A stretch of 17,772 nt of DNA from an uncultured Bacilli bacterium (GCA_948687865.1 CAPQQE010000022.1:1-17772); one strand, 5' to 3'. Shown: positions 1-6,397, counted from the stretch's first letter. A program made the numbers and translations. Notes: generated by a model from the sequence alone, not told the origin.

Positions 1-145
1 CTTCCTCATCAAAAACTATTAAAACATCTTTATATTTAATAACATCTATATATTCATTACCTACAATTTTTCTTAATGTTTCTAGTCTGTTTGGAATTCT
101 TTTTAATTCAGGATTTTTTTCATTTTCTATTATAAGAACATACAT
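1..145 (-). CDS. DUF3846-like protein, N-terminal part (runs off window)
   Basis: An open frame continues off the left edge of the window. It begins MYVLIIENEKNPELKR and includes LRKIVGNEYIDVI and VLIVFDEE. This order of elements (hydrophobic strand, 'pel..i.n.le.l..iVG..i.vi', then 'livfdEeG') is that of DUF3846, a small domain of unknown function common on Firmicutes mobile elements; a second, complete copy lies at 3218-3934. An AGGAGG overlaps the relaxase stop codon, so the gene is probably coupled to the relaxase. The start is uncertain: the ATG at 145 lies 23 nt from that ribosome binding site, whereas an in-frame ATT at 160 is at ideal distance. Only about 48 residues are visible. Confidence 0.6.
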   Translation of the reverse strand, partial: MYVLIIENEKNPELKRIPNRLETLRKIVGNEYIDVIKYKDVLIVFDEE

Positions 146-172
146 ATTCTGCTTTTCAATTACTACCACCTC

Positions 173-1120
173 CTACATTTCCATATCTTCTAATTCTTCT
201 AAGCTATAATGCATTTCCATTGCATATTGTTTTTTAGCACTTTCATTTAATTCATAATGATGTGTAATATCATTTTCATGTTCTTTTCTTTGAAATTGTT
301 TGATTAATTCAGCCAAAGATAAAGACATACTCCTATATTGAGTATGCCTTTCGTATTTTTTTACACCTTTAATTCTTGCTTTATATTTTTCTTTAAAATA
401 TGCTTCCATATTTTCTTTTAAATACTTTTCATTATGCAATTTTCTATCTCTGCATTTATAACCTTCTGAAGTTGTATATGTAATATTTTTTCTTTCTTTA
501 GTCCATGTAACTTTATATCCCATTTCGTTCATCACTTTAAAAAATTCAAATTTATTATTTGATTTTTTCATAGCAATATCAATACTTTTTTCTAACTTTT
601 CTTTCCAACTAATCCCCTTTTGTTTTGCTTTATATTCATTAATTCTTATATCATCTATATTTGATTTTTCTCTTATTATAGATAATCCTTGCTCTAGGCA
701 TAACTTATTAGAATATGATTTTAAGCTTTCTAGATCTTTATTAGAAAATTGTATCTTTTTACCTGTTTCAAAATTTACTGTATTCACAACAAAGTGTGAA
801 TGTATGTGTTCCTTATCTTGATGAGTTGCTACAACAACTTGATAACCTTTAAAATATTTTTCTGCTATTTTCATTGCTATTTCGTGTGCTGTTTCATAAC
901 TCAGCTCATCATTTGGACTAAATGCTTGAACAAAATGTAATTTTTCTCTTCCTTTTGTTTTACCATACATATTTTTTATAGCCATCATTTCTTCATAAGC
1001 ATTTTCTGCCATGCAATCTTTTCCTGAAATAAACTTATTATTAGTTTTTTCTTCTTTGCAAATATAATTTAAAGTTCTCTTTAATCCGACCTTGTTATTA
1101 ATGAATTTAATGATTGCCAT
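173..1120 (-). CDS. MOBP-type relaxase (MobA/VirD2-like mobilisation nuclease)
   Basis: This 315-residue protein should nick the element's oriT and stay covalently attached to the transferred strand. The N-terminal part (MAIIKFINNKVGLKRTLNY) carries the early motif region of PF03432 relaxases. The HUH metal-binding motif is plain at about residues 97-111, THQDKEHIHSHFVVN, matching HxDxxHxHxHFVVN. The likely nucleophile is Tyr19 in TLNYI. The C-terminal part after about residue 160 is basic and helical and ends in an acidic tail, EELEDMEM. The protein is shorter than multidomain relaxases, with no helicase or primase domain. It overlaps mobC by 40 nt, and its ribosome binding site (GGAG, 11 nt before the ATG) lies inside mobC. 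The family is certain; substrate specificity is inferred only from the hairpins at 1421-1490. Confidence 0.93.
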   Translation of the reverse strand: MAIIKFINNKVGLKRTLNYICKEEKTNNKFISGKDCMAENAYEEMMAIKNMYGKTKGREKLHFVQAFSPNDELSYETAHEIAMKIAEKYFKGYQVVVATHQDKEHIHSHFVVNTVNFETGKKIQFSNKDLESLKSYSNKLCLEQGLSIIREKSNIDDIRINEYKAKQKGISWKEKLEKSIDIAMKKSNNKFEFFKVMNEMGYKVTWTKERKNITYTTSEGYKCRDRKLHNEKYLKENMEAYFKEKYKARIKGVKKYERHTQYRSMSLSLAELIKQFQRKEHENDITHHYELNESAKKQYAMEMHYSLEELEDMEM

Positions 1121-1389
1121 ATTTTACTTAACTCCTTTTTTACTCCTTCCAATTCAACACAAGTTATAACTCTTCCATTTGCTAGTTTTGTTAATTGATT
1201 TACATTATTTCCTAGCTTTCTTAATTGAATTACTAATTTATCAAGATCATTGATAACTACAATTTCTTTTTTAGTAGCACTTTTAATTAGATACTCTGAA
1301 ATTGTTGTTTTAGCTTCTACACTATTGTTTATAATCTTTGTTTTCTCTTCAGGAGTTAATCTAATTTCAATTCTTTCAGTTTTTCTCAA
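1081..1389 (-). CDS. mobC: MobC-like relaxosome accessory protein
   Basis: This 102-residue protein probably binds oriT and helps the relaxase reach the nick site. The N-terminus (RIEIRLTPEEKTKI) has the look of a ribbon-helix-helix DNA-binding domain. The second half contains the MobC hallmark LRKLGNNVNQLTKLAN (about residues 55-70), followed by the usual closing helix ending in IWQSLNSLI. The start is TTG at 1389, preceded by GGAG at 5 nt; no better ATG lies upstream. The gene is first after the hairpin-rich gap 1390-1499 and overlaps the relaxase gene, the usual mobC-mobA arrangement. Confidence 0.88.
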   Translation of the reverse strand: MRKTERIEIRLTPEEKTKIINNSVEAKTTISEYLIKSATKKEIVVINDLDKLVIQLRKLGNNVNQLTKLANGRVITCVELEGVKKELSKIWQSLNSLITRSD

Positions 1390-1420
1390 TTACTCTCCTC
1401 TCCACCTAAAAATTTTTATG

Positions 1421-1490
1421 AAGGGTTTGGGGACACCTCCCCTTAAATAAGAAAAGTTATACTTTTCGTTCTATTTGTACTTACAAATAG
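1421..1490 (-). other. Candidate origin of transfer (oriT): three consecutive hairpins
   Basis: Between parB and mobC lie three tight inverted repeats. At 1428-1442, GGGGA/TCCCC encloses a 4-nt loop on the minus strand. At 1451-1467, GAAAAGT/ACTTTTC encloses 3 nt, and at 1471-1490, CTATTTGT/ACAAATAG encloses 4 nt. None is followed by a convincing T-tract, so they are not typical terminators. Position directly upstream of mobC and relaxase is where oriT sits in MOBP systems. The nick site cannot be assigned by eye. Confidence 0.5.
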
Positions 1491-1499
1491 GAATCTTGC

Positions 1500-2387
1500 T
1501 TAACTTATCGCTTCGCTACTAAAATATTCATCTAGTAATTTGATTATCAAATCTGTAAATTCTTTATCGTTTTTAAATCTATCTTTGTAGATTTTCATTG
1601 CTCTTTTTTCTATTTTTCCTGTAAATTTTTCTACTTTGACTTTCTCATTTTTTATAATTTTAAGCAAGGTTTCATAACTAATATTGTTTTTCTTTAATCT
1701 AACTTTCTGTGCTTGTGCAACAGTAATTTTAGTTTGTTCATCTTCAATAACTTGATTTACAATTTCTTGTTCTTCTTTATTTAAGTATGATATTTCTACT
1801 CCTGCTTTTATAGGTATTTGCTCTATATTTACTTTTTCCTGTAAAGGCTTAATTAGTTCCGTTAGTCTTATATAGTTATAAATTTGTGATTTTCCTTCTT
1901 CATTCCACTCGGTGGAATTATCGTAAAATTCGTCCATATTACTATTGTTTTGCCTATTTTTTATGATGTTGTTTCTTTGTTTATAGGCATAGCCTTTTTC
2001 AACAGGTAGTATTTTTTCCCTATTGTTTAAGTTTGTATCCAACATTATTAATGTTGCTTTTTCATCATCACAATCCACAATTTGAGATGGAATTGTGGAA
2101 AAGCCCAGCTCTTTTGCACATTCTACTCTATTATGTCCTGATATAATTTCGTATTTATCGTTTTCTATTTTTCTAACTATAATAGGCACTAAAATTTCAT
2201 TTTCTTTTATGCTTTCTTTCATTTCTTCTTTTTTATTTTTATCATACATTGAAAAAGGTTGCCCTTTTCTAAAGGCAACCAACTTACTTATTTCTATATT
2301 AGTTATATTTTTATTTTCTTCCCTTCCGTTTTTTTCAGGTACTTTATCAACTACAAATTTTGATCTTATTTCATTAATACTACTCAA
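1500..2387 (-). CDS. ParB/Spo0J-family protein (ParB N-terminal nuclease-like domain)
   Basis: This 295-residue protein belongs to the ParB/RepB/Spo0J family. The ParB N-terminal fold spans about residues 35-120, with 'MKESIKENEILVPIIVR', the CTP-binding/nuclease-like box IISGHNRVECAKELG and 'IPSQIVDCDDEKATLIMLDTN'. A helix-turn-helix region follows (about 165-215, EISYLNKEEQEIVNQVIE). Such proteins bind centromere-like sites; on mobile elements without ParA they may act in segregation, regulation or as nucleases. No ParA is seen in the window. The start is TTG at 2387, with GGAG 8 nt upstream inside the last codons of the preceding gene, so the two are coupled. The family is clear; the exact role on this element is not. 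Confidence 0.88.
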   Translation of the reverse strand: MSSINEIRSKFVVDKVPEKNGREENKNITNIEISKLVAFRKGQPFSMYDKNKKEEMKESIKENEILVPIIVRKIENDKYEIISGHNRVECAKELGFSTIPSQIVDCDDEKATLIMLDTNLNNREKILPVEKGYAYKQRNNIIKNRQNNSNMDEFYDNSTEWNEEGKSQIYNYIRLTELIKPLQEKVNIEQIPIKAGVEISYLNKEEQEIVNQVIEDEQTKITVAQAQKVRLKKNNISYETLLKIIKNEKVKVEKFTGKIEKRAMKIYKDRFKNDKEFTDLIIKLLDEYFSSEAIS

Positions 2388-2389
2388 CT

Positions 2390-2809
2390 TTACATCTCCA
2401 TTTCTTCCTCATATTCTAATTCTTTATTAAATTTTTCTATTTTATTTATCGCTTCAAACAAATCTGTATTTTTGTCTATTTCTATATATGGTATTTTATC
2501 TTTTAAATTATTGTATATTAAAAAAGATCCATTATTAGGATCTAAAACTACTGCATAATATGATATATTTTTATTTTTTAAATCTTGACTAGTTTCTTTC
2601 CATACAAATTCATCATCTTCAGTTATTCCTACTCTTGAAAAATAAATCATATTATCTATTCTCTTTAATATTGTTGGATTTCTAAATATATTATCTTCAG
2701 GTAATTCAGAATAATTATTTACAATATAATTATATAAATAACTATCATCCGAAAAAGCTTTTAACATATCTAGTTTATTACTTTCTATGAATAATCTTAT
2801 ATTTTTCAA
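2390..2809 (-). CDS. Hypothetical acidic protein, 139 residues
   Basis: I do not recognise this gene. It encodes a soluble mixed alpha/beta protein without signal peptide or membrane segment. A central stretch (about residues 80-115: ISYYAVVLDPNNGSFLIYNN) looks like a beta hairpin in a small alpha/beta fold. The C-terminus is strongly acidic, ending EYEEEMEM, a tail shared in style with the relaxase. The start is TTG at 2809 with an excellent AAGGAGG 6 nt upstream. An intrinsic terminator lies between this gene and the one before it, and the stop overlaps the ribosome binding site of parB, so it is expressed with parB and probably partly attenuated. Confidence 0.75.
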   Translation of the reverse strand: MKNIRLFIESNKLDMLKAFSDDSYLYNYIVNNYSELPEDNIFRNPTILKRIDNMIYFSRVGITEDDEFVWKETSQDLKNKNISYYAVVLDPNNGSFLIYNNLKDKIPYIEIDKNTDLFEAINKIEKFNKELEYEEEMEM

Positions 2810-2827
2810 ATCACCCCTCCTTTGTAT

Positions 2828-2855
2828 AAAAAAGAGTTAGATATCACTCTAACCC
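2828..2855 (-). terminator. Intrinsic terminator directly after the 2856-3149 stop codon
   Basis: On the minus strand, GGGTTAGA/TCTAACTC (8 bp, one G-U) encloses a 6-nt loop and is followed by TTTTTT. It starts at the base after the stop codon of the upstream gene and is followed by AAGGAGG of the next gene. It could work as an internal attenuator of the parB-mob operon. Confidence 0.75.
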
Positions 2856-3149
2856 TTAACTTACACATTCTACTATTAAATTAACTCCATCTTTGAATCC
2901 TTGCTTGTAATATTTTTCTAAACTAGCACAATATCTTTTTGAAACATCTTCAAGTGCATAATCAAGCATTTCTTCTATTTTATTTCTTAGTCTATCTTCT
3001 TTAACTTGCTCTATCAATTTTCTTAATTTATCTTCGTTTCCATCTCGTTCTATTTCTAAAATTACATTTCTTTCTTCATCAGAAACATTTGCAAGTACTC
3101 TTTGTTCTCTGTCAAAGAAAATAGATTCTAATATTTTTTCTTCTTCCAT
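2856..3149 (-). CDS. Small helical protein, first gene of the parB-mob unit
   Basis: This 97-residue charged, all-helical protein has no catalytic motif I can recognise. Its C-terminus YYKQGFKDGVNLIVE follows the pattern 'Y/F-xx-GF-K-x-G/A...E' also seen in the protein at 5975-6316 (FKLGFKEAYIYFE). Both resemble small mobile-element proteins I remember as DUF6809, a name given with low confidence. It is the promoter-proximal gene of its unit, with a clear GGAGG before the ATG and the promoter at 3171-3203. The 5975-6316 gene is also first behind the same promoter type, so the two may be paralogous unit leaders. Confidence 0.75.
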   Translation of the reverse strand: MEEEKILESIFFDREQRVLANVSDEERNVILEIERDGNEDKLRKLIEQVKEDRLRNKIEEMLDYALEDVSKRYCASLEKYYKQGFKDGVNLIVECVS

Positions 3150-3170
3150 AGTCTTTACCTCCTGTATAAG

Positions 3171-3203
3171 ATTATACTATGGCGTTTTTATATATCCAAA
3201 CCC
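3171..3203 (-). promoter_or_regulatory. Promoter with GGGTTTGGA motif, for 2856-3149 and parB-mob
   Basis: Minus strand: -35 TTGGAT (3194-3199), 17-nt spacer, -10 TATAAT (3171-3176). The -35 box is embedded in GGGTTTGG (3196-3203), preceded by an A/T-rich stretch resembling an UP element. The same arrangement occurs at 4532-4565 and 6347-6380. Confidence 0.7.
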
Positions 3204-3217
3204 TTTTAAAAAAGATT

Positions 3218-3934
3218 TTAAAATTCCATATCATCTTCTTCAACTTCTTCTATTTCAACAACTTCAATACTTCTATCTTTCAAATCTTGTTTTATTTCTT
3301 CTATTTGTTCTTCACTAACAGATTTGAAACCTGCATTTTCAAAGTCATCTCCTACAACAAAACAATTTCCTGCAATATAATCATATCCAAAGTCAAGATT
3401 TGGTTTTTGATTGAGAATCTTTCCTTCTTCATTACAAACTAATAATAAATCTTCTTTATAAGGTACTACTTCAATTAAACCTCCAACTAGCTTTTGCTTA
3501 GCTTCTAATGTATCATCTATTTCCATTACTATTGGATCTTTTCCTACTTGTTTGTATATAACTTTTAACTTTTTTTCTGTTTCTTCTTCCATATCATACA
3601 TTTCTATTATTTCTTGTAGTGAATATTTATTTAAATCTATACTTTCACTTTTATCTATATAACCGTCATCTAATAATTCAACATATCCACTCATTTCAGC
3701 ATCTCTACCATAACTCTCAAAATCAAAATATCCTTCAATTCCATGTTGTTGTAACACTTCTAACAATCCTGTATCTTCAGCAAATCTATATCCATATTTT
3801 TCTTCTGCTGACATAGTCCAACTATCTATTTGATAAGAATAATAAGGTAGCTCATCTTCTTGAATAATTATATTCATTAATTCTTCAATGCTTAAATCTC
3901 CTTCTGAATTTGCATATCCTTCTATTGCTTCCAT
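3218..3934 (-). CDS. ArdA C-terminal part fused to DUF3846 (separated from its N-terminus by a frameshift)
   Basis: This 238-residue frame has two parts. Residues 1 to about 115 are the C-terminal half of an ArdA anti-restriction protein: LLEVLQQHGIEGYFDFESYGRDAEMSGY matches the ArdA 'l...l..YiDyeayGRDl' region. Residues about 120-225 are a DUF3846 domain, with LKVIYKQVGKDPIVMEID, KLVGGLIEVVPYKEDLLLVC and NEEGKI. The ATG at 3934 has no ribosome binding site. The same frame continues upstream as ELNLLAKVSENIYN, which is the ArdA segment expected after the 3961-4170 fragment, so this ATG is probably not a true start. ArdA mimics DNA and inhibits type I restriction enzymes. As written the protein is split, so activity is doubtful unless frameshifting occurs. 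The C-terminus is acidic (EEDDMEF). Confidence 0.8.
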   Translation of the reverse strand: MEAIEGYANSEGDLSIEELMNIIIQEDELPYYSYQIDSWTMSAEEKYGYRFAEDTGLLEVLQQHGIEGYFDFESYGRDAEMSGYVELLDDGYIDKSESIDLNKYSLQEIIEMYDMEEETEKKLKVIYKQVGKDPIVMEIDDTLEAKQKLVGGLIEVVPYKEDLLLVCNEEGKILNQKPNLDFGYDYIAGNCFVVGDDFENAGFKSVSEEQIEEIKQDLKDRSIEVVEIEEVEEDDMEF

Positions 3935-3960
3935 ATTATAAATATTTTCTGATACTTTTG

Positions 3961-4170
3961 CTAATAAATTAAGCTCTCATATTCATTAACTTTATATGGT
4001 AAATCTGTTTCAAAATCATTTATCATATATTCTTCGTATTCATCATTAAGTCCAACTACTTCTTTTAAGAATTTATCAATTTCTTCTTTTTCTTTTGGTA
4101 ATTCTAGCCATCCTCCTTTTAATTCTCCTTCATTATATTTTCCTAAATTACCAACCCATATATTAAGCAT
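3961..4170 (-). CDS. ardA: ArdA anti-restriction protein, N-terminal part (frameshifted)
   Basis: These 69 residues are the start of ArdA: WVGNLGKYNEGELKGGWLELP and EEYMINDFETDLPYKVNEYES match the family's 'YiaNLgkYNEGeLvGaW' and 'EEYaIhDyE...vdEY.s'. The frame ends in TAG at 3961, while the continuation is found one frame away from GAG at 3976. The break lies at GAGAGC (3973-3978). Compared with the Tn916-type ArdA order EYTSIGELN, about ten bases appear to be missing there. The ribosome binding site GGAAGGAG is good and lies just after the terminator at 4192-4226, so translation should start normally and stop early. The gene follows the TnpV-like gene in the same unit. Confidence 0.8.
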   Translation of the reverse strand: MLNIWVGNLGKYNEGELKGGWLELPKEKEEIDKFLKEVVGLNDEYEEYMINDFETDLPYKVNEYESLIY

Positions 4171-4191
4171 ATTTTCTCTCCTTCCTTATAT

Positions 4192-4226
4192 AAAAAAGAG
4201 CTAGTAATTTTATGCTTTACTAACTC
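4192..4226 (-). terminator. Intrinsic terminator between the TnpV-like gene and ardA
   Basis: On the minus strand, GAGTTAGTAA/TTACTAGCTC (10 bp, one G-U) with a 9-nt loop is followed by TTTTTT. It lies 5 nt after the upstream stop codon and just before GGAAGGAG of ardA. I see no separate promoter for ardA, so its expression needs read-through. Confidence 0.75.
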
Positions 4227-4231
4227 TCCTC

Positions 4232-4507
4232 TTATATTTTTACTAAAACTTCCTTCATTAGAATTTCATCAACTAATCCATCAATCATTTGTTGATATTT
4301 TGCTATAACATACATTTCGCTTGTTTTAGGTTCTTTATATTCTATTTTTATTTCTTTTTCTAATTTTTCTTTTAATTTTAAAATATATTGTTCTCTTTCA
4401 AATATTTTCGTGTTTAGTTCTCCTGTGAATTCTAATTCTTGTTTTCTGTATGGATAATTTTTCTCCATATTACTTAAAATCATCTGCCCATATTTTCCAA
4501 AAATCAT
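4232..4507 (-). CDS. TnpV-like protein (short form)
   Basis: This 91-residue protein resembles the TnpV family found on Firmicutes transposons and ICEs: FGKYGQMILSNMEKNYP aligns with 'lGkYGrmRl.yLke', ELNTKIFEREQ with 'kLn.hL.eid..A', and the C-terminus MIDGLVDEILMKEVLV with 'i...AeEivl.Elvy'. Full-length TnpV starts about 25 residues earlier. The missing N-terminal strand is not found upstream in frame, so this is a short form. Its biochemical role is not established. The ATG at 4507 has GAAGG at a workable distance, and the promoter at 4532-4565 lies just upstream. The gene opens a unit with ardA. Confidence 0.65.
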   Translation of the reverse strand: MIFGKYGQMILSNMEKNYPYRKQELEFTGELNTKIFEREQYILKLKEKLEKEIKIEYKEPKTSEMYVIAKYQQMIDGLVDEILMKEVLVKI

Positions 4508-4531
4508 TGTTTTCTACCTTCTTTCATTTAT

Positions 4532-4565
4532 ATTATACTTTACCAATATCGGGTTTTCCAAACCC
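4532..4565 (-). promoter_or_regulatory. Promoter with GGGTTTGGA motif, for the TnpV-like gene and ardA
   Basis: Minus strand: -35 TTGGAA (4556-4561), 18-nt spacer, -10 TATAAT (4532-4537). The -35 is embedded in GGGTTTGGAAAACCC (4551-4565), which is also a dyad (GGGTTT/AAACCC). It is the second member of the three-promoter set and starts directly after the terminator at 4566-4603. Confidence 0.65.
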
Positions 4566-4603
4566 AAAAAGAAAAGAGATACAAAGTTTTTCTCTGCATC
4601 TCT
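4566..4603 (-). terminator. Intrinsic terminator ending the 5975-4707 unit
   Basis: On the minus strand, a 12-bp stem (AGAGATGCAGAG with CTTTGTATCTCT, two G-U pairs) and 5-nt loop are followed by TTTTCTTTTT. It closes the unit of genes 5975-6316, 5206-5961 and 4707-5201, about 100 nt after the last stop codon. It would also end any short RNA started at the promoter-like sequence 4624-4651. Confidence 0.8.
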
Positions 4604-4623
4604 ACAAGTATTTCATTATACAT

Positions 4624-4651
4624 ATTATACCACCTATTTTTAGCTTTTCAA
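4624..4651 (-). promoter_or_regulatory. Promoter-like sequence in front of a terminator (possible small RNA)
   Basis: Minus strand: TTGAAA (4646-4651), 16-nt spacer, TATAAT (4624-4629). This is close to consensus, but the only thing downstream before the 4566-4603 terminator is about 50 nt with no ORF. The boxes overlap the arms of the plus-strand hairpin at 4629-4666. It may drive a small RNA or be a chance match in AT-rich DNA. Confidence 0.35.
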
Positions 4652-4666
4652 GGTGGTCTTTTTTTT
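4629..4666 (+). terminator. Hairpin with T-tract facing the plus strand
   Basis: ACCACCT/AGGTGGT (7 bp) is followed by CTTTTTTTT on the plus strand, the form of an intrinsic terminator. No plus-strand gene ends here, so it may stop antisense transcription coming from the TnpV/ardA side. On the minus strand it has no T-tract. Confidence 0.55.
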
Positions 4667-4706
4667 GTACTCTTTTTTGTGTGTACTTTTTATAGTACTA
4701 TTTTTG

Positions 4707-5201
4707 TTAAACTTTTTTATCCTTAGATTTCAATTTTGATATCTCCATATTATCTTCCAACTCATTTAATCGTTCAAATTCATTTATCAATGTATTTATT
4801 GGAATATTCAAATCTAATACAGGTTTTAGCATATTTTCTAATTCAGTTATTTTTTTATCCTTTTCTTTTAGTTGATATTCAAGTTGTTTAGTATATTCAT
4901 CAACCCTATCTTCATTTATTAAATAAGTTTTTTCTTTTTCAAACTTTATTCCATTTATTTCACAACTCTTGTCCCAATTAGAATTTTGATATTGCTTACT
5001 TTCCTCATTAAAATTTATTCTATGTTGTAATAATAATGTTCTTAGTAAAAACTCTGTATCGTGATTCACTTCATCAAATGCAGTTTCTGTAGCAATATAT
5101 ACTAAATCTTTATACATATTTCTCAAAACATCTATACTAAGATTTTCTATTGGTTGTTCCATATAATTATTATAATTTTTCTTAAAATCATCCCAAAGCA
5201 T
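4707..5201 (-). CDS. Hypothetical coiled-coil protein, 164 residues
   Basis: I do not recognise this gene. The first 60 residues are helical (DDFKKNYNNYMEQPIENLS, then RNMYKDLVYIATETAFDE). A middle segment at about 70-95 has EINGIKFEKEKTYLINED. Residues about 100-155 form a likely coiled coil (DEYTKQLEYQLKEKDKKIT, ELENMLKPV), ending in a basic tail KSKDKKV. There is no signal peptide or membrane segment. It is the last gene of a three-gene unit and starts 4 nt after the stop of 5206-5961, with a ribosome binding site (GAAGGAG) inside that gene. Structural or regulatory roles are equally possible. Confidence 0.72.
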   Translation of the reverse strand: MLWDDFKKNYNNYMEQPIENLSIDVLRNMYKDLVYIATETAFDEVNHDTEFLLRTLLLQHRINFNEESKQYQNSNWDKSCEINGIKFEKEKTYLINEDRVDEYTKQLEYQLKEKDKKITELENMLKPVLDLNIPINTLINEFERLNELEDNMEISKLKSKDKKV

Positions 5202-5205
5202 ATTA

Positions 5206-5961
5206 TTAGACTCCTTCCTTATTTAATATTTTCTCATAATACTCAAAGATATCATCAATTTTTTTACCACCAAATGATCTTTTATAGTCTTCTTGTTCAT
5301 TTTCCTTCCACCATTCAAATTTTTCTTTAATTTTATTTCTTATCTCTATGGTATCTATATCAGAATTCTTTTCTATTGCAAATAAAACTTTTATAATATC
5401 TCCTCCACAAATAAAAAAATCAAAATTCCTTACTTCATCATTACCATATTTCCCCTTAATTTTTTCTATTTTTTTATCATAGGAAATATATAGATAATCA
5501 TCTTTAAACAAATGATTTTCTTTTAAATATGTATAATATAAATCTTTTACTCCTGATGTTTTTACAAATCCTGTCATATACCATATTGTTCTACTTCTAA
5601 TTTTAATATAATCTTTTGGCAAATCTATTTCTTTTATTTTAGTAATATATTTTCCTTCTGAATATAAAAATTCATTTTCTTGATCTTCTAGCTTCAATGT
5701 TTTTCTCTCTAATCTTCCTCTTGTATACCAATTAGACATTATTTTTTTATTAATTATTTCTTCACAATAATCAAATAAATATTTAAACTGTTTTCCATCG
5801 TTTCTGTCAATCCATTCTATATCTTCTTTTTCTCCTCCTACTCTGCAATAATCATCTCCTCCATCTATATAGCAAGATCCACATTTACACATTTGAAAAT
5901 CATGTCTATATTTACTTTGTAATATATCTCCACATTTTTTACATCTGATTCTTTCTCCCAT
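5206..5961 (-). CDS. Zinc-ribbon protein (DUF7695-like N-terminus)
   Basis: This 251-residue protein begins with a zinc ribbon: Cys7-x2-Cys10 and Cys25-x-Cys27 (CKKCGD...CKCGSC), followed by YIDGGDDYCRVGG. That is the DUF7695 pattern (C..C, 'hdf..C.Cg...vDGG.dY.R..g'), recalled from memory. The remaining 200 residues are mixed alpha/beta, rich in Lys, Asp and Tyr, with no motif I recognise. Zinc ribbons of this type usually stabilise a nucleic-acid- or protein-binding unit; the role here is unknown. The start is ATG with GGAGG upstream, 13 nt after the stop of 5975-6316. It is the middle gene of a three-gene unit under the promoter at 6347-6380. Confidence 0.75.
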   Translation of the reverse strand: MGERIRCKKCGDILQSKYRHDFQMCKCGSCYIDGGDDYCRVGGEKEDIEWIDRNDGKQFKYLFDYCEEIINKKIMSNWYTRGRLERKTLKLEDQENEFLYSEGKYITKIKEIDLPKDYIKIRSRTIWYMTGFVKTSGVKDLYYTYLKENHLFKDDYLYISYDKKIEKIKGKYGNDEVRNFDFFICGGDIIKVLFAIEKNSDIDTIEIRNKIKEKFEWWKENEQEDYKRSFGGKKIDDIFEYYEKILNKEGV

Positions 5962-5974
5962 TTGTCTCCTCCTT

Positions 5975-6316
5975 CTATATTTTTAACAGTTCCATTGATT
6001 CAAAATAAATATAAGCTTCCTTAAATCCTAGTTTAAAAGCCTCTTTTAATTCAATCAAATTAATCTCTTCTTGTAACTTTAGTATTTCTATAATTGCATT
6101 TTCTTCTTCATCATTTAATTTAGTTTTCTCTCCATCTTCTAATAAAGTTACTACATTAGGATATTTATTTTTGATTTCACAAATAGCCTTCTCTATTTCT
6201 TTATATTCATTTCTTAATCTTATTCTACCTACTCTTTGATTTTCAAAATAATCTGCGAAGTAATCAGACCACTCACATGTATATTGATTTAAAAGTTCTT
6301 CGTTCAAATTTCCCAA
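5975..6316 (-). CDS. Small helical protein, first gene of its unit
   Basis: This 113-residue charged helical protein has no recognised enzymatic motif. Its C-terminus ELKEAFKLGFKEAYIYFE resembles the end of the protein at 2856-3149, so the two may belong to one family (I recall DUF6809, low confidence). The start is TTG at 6316 behind GGGAGG, with the promoter at 6347-6380 only 30 nt upstream. It leads the unit with the zinc-ribbon and coiled-coil proteins. Confidence 0.75.
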   Translation of the reverse strand: MGNLNEELLNQYTCEWSDYFADYFENQRVGRIRLRNEYKEIEKAICEIKNKYPNVVTLLEDGEKTKLNDEEENAIIEILKLQEEINLIELKEAFKLGFKEAYIYFESMELLKI

Positions 6317-6346
6317 CTTTTTTCCTCCCTTTCTTTATTTTCGATC

Positions 6347-6380
6347 ATTATATAGTGAGCATATATCAGATTCCAAACCC
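6347..6380 (-). promoter_or_regulatory. Promoter with GGGTTTGGA motif, for the 5975-4707 unit
   Basis: Minus strand: -35 TTGGAA (6371-6376), 18-nt spacer, -10 TATAAT (6347-6352). GGGTTTGG (6373-6380) overlaps the -35, and upstream lies an A/T stretch nearly the same as that at 3204-3220. It is the third member of the set. Confidence 0.7.
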
Positions 6381-6397
6381 TTTTTATAAAAAATTTT

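Noticed and set aside
2095..2430. Plus-strand frame of 111 codons that looks like a membrane protein
   Set aside because: It is antisense to the ParB N-terminal domain; the hydrophobicity comes from reading Lys/Glu-rich codons on the opposite strand.
1500..2809. ParAB partition system or toxin-antitoxin pair
   Set aside because: ParB is clear but no ParA-type ATPase is present, and the adjacent 139-residue protein shows no toxin or antitoxin motif.
4232..4507. Insertion sequence suggested by the TnpV-like protein
   Set aside because: No transposase and no terminal inverted repeats flank it; TnpV-like genes commonly occur alone on ICEs.
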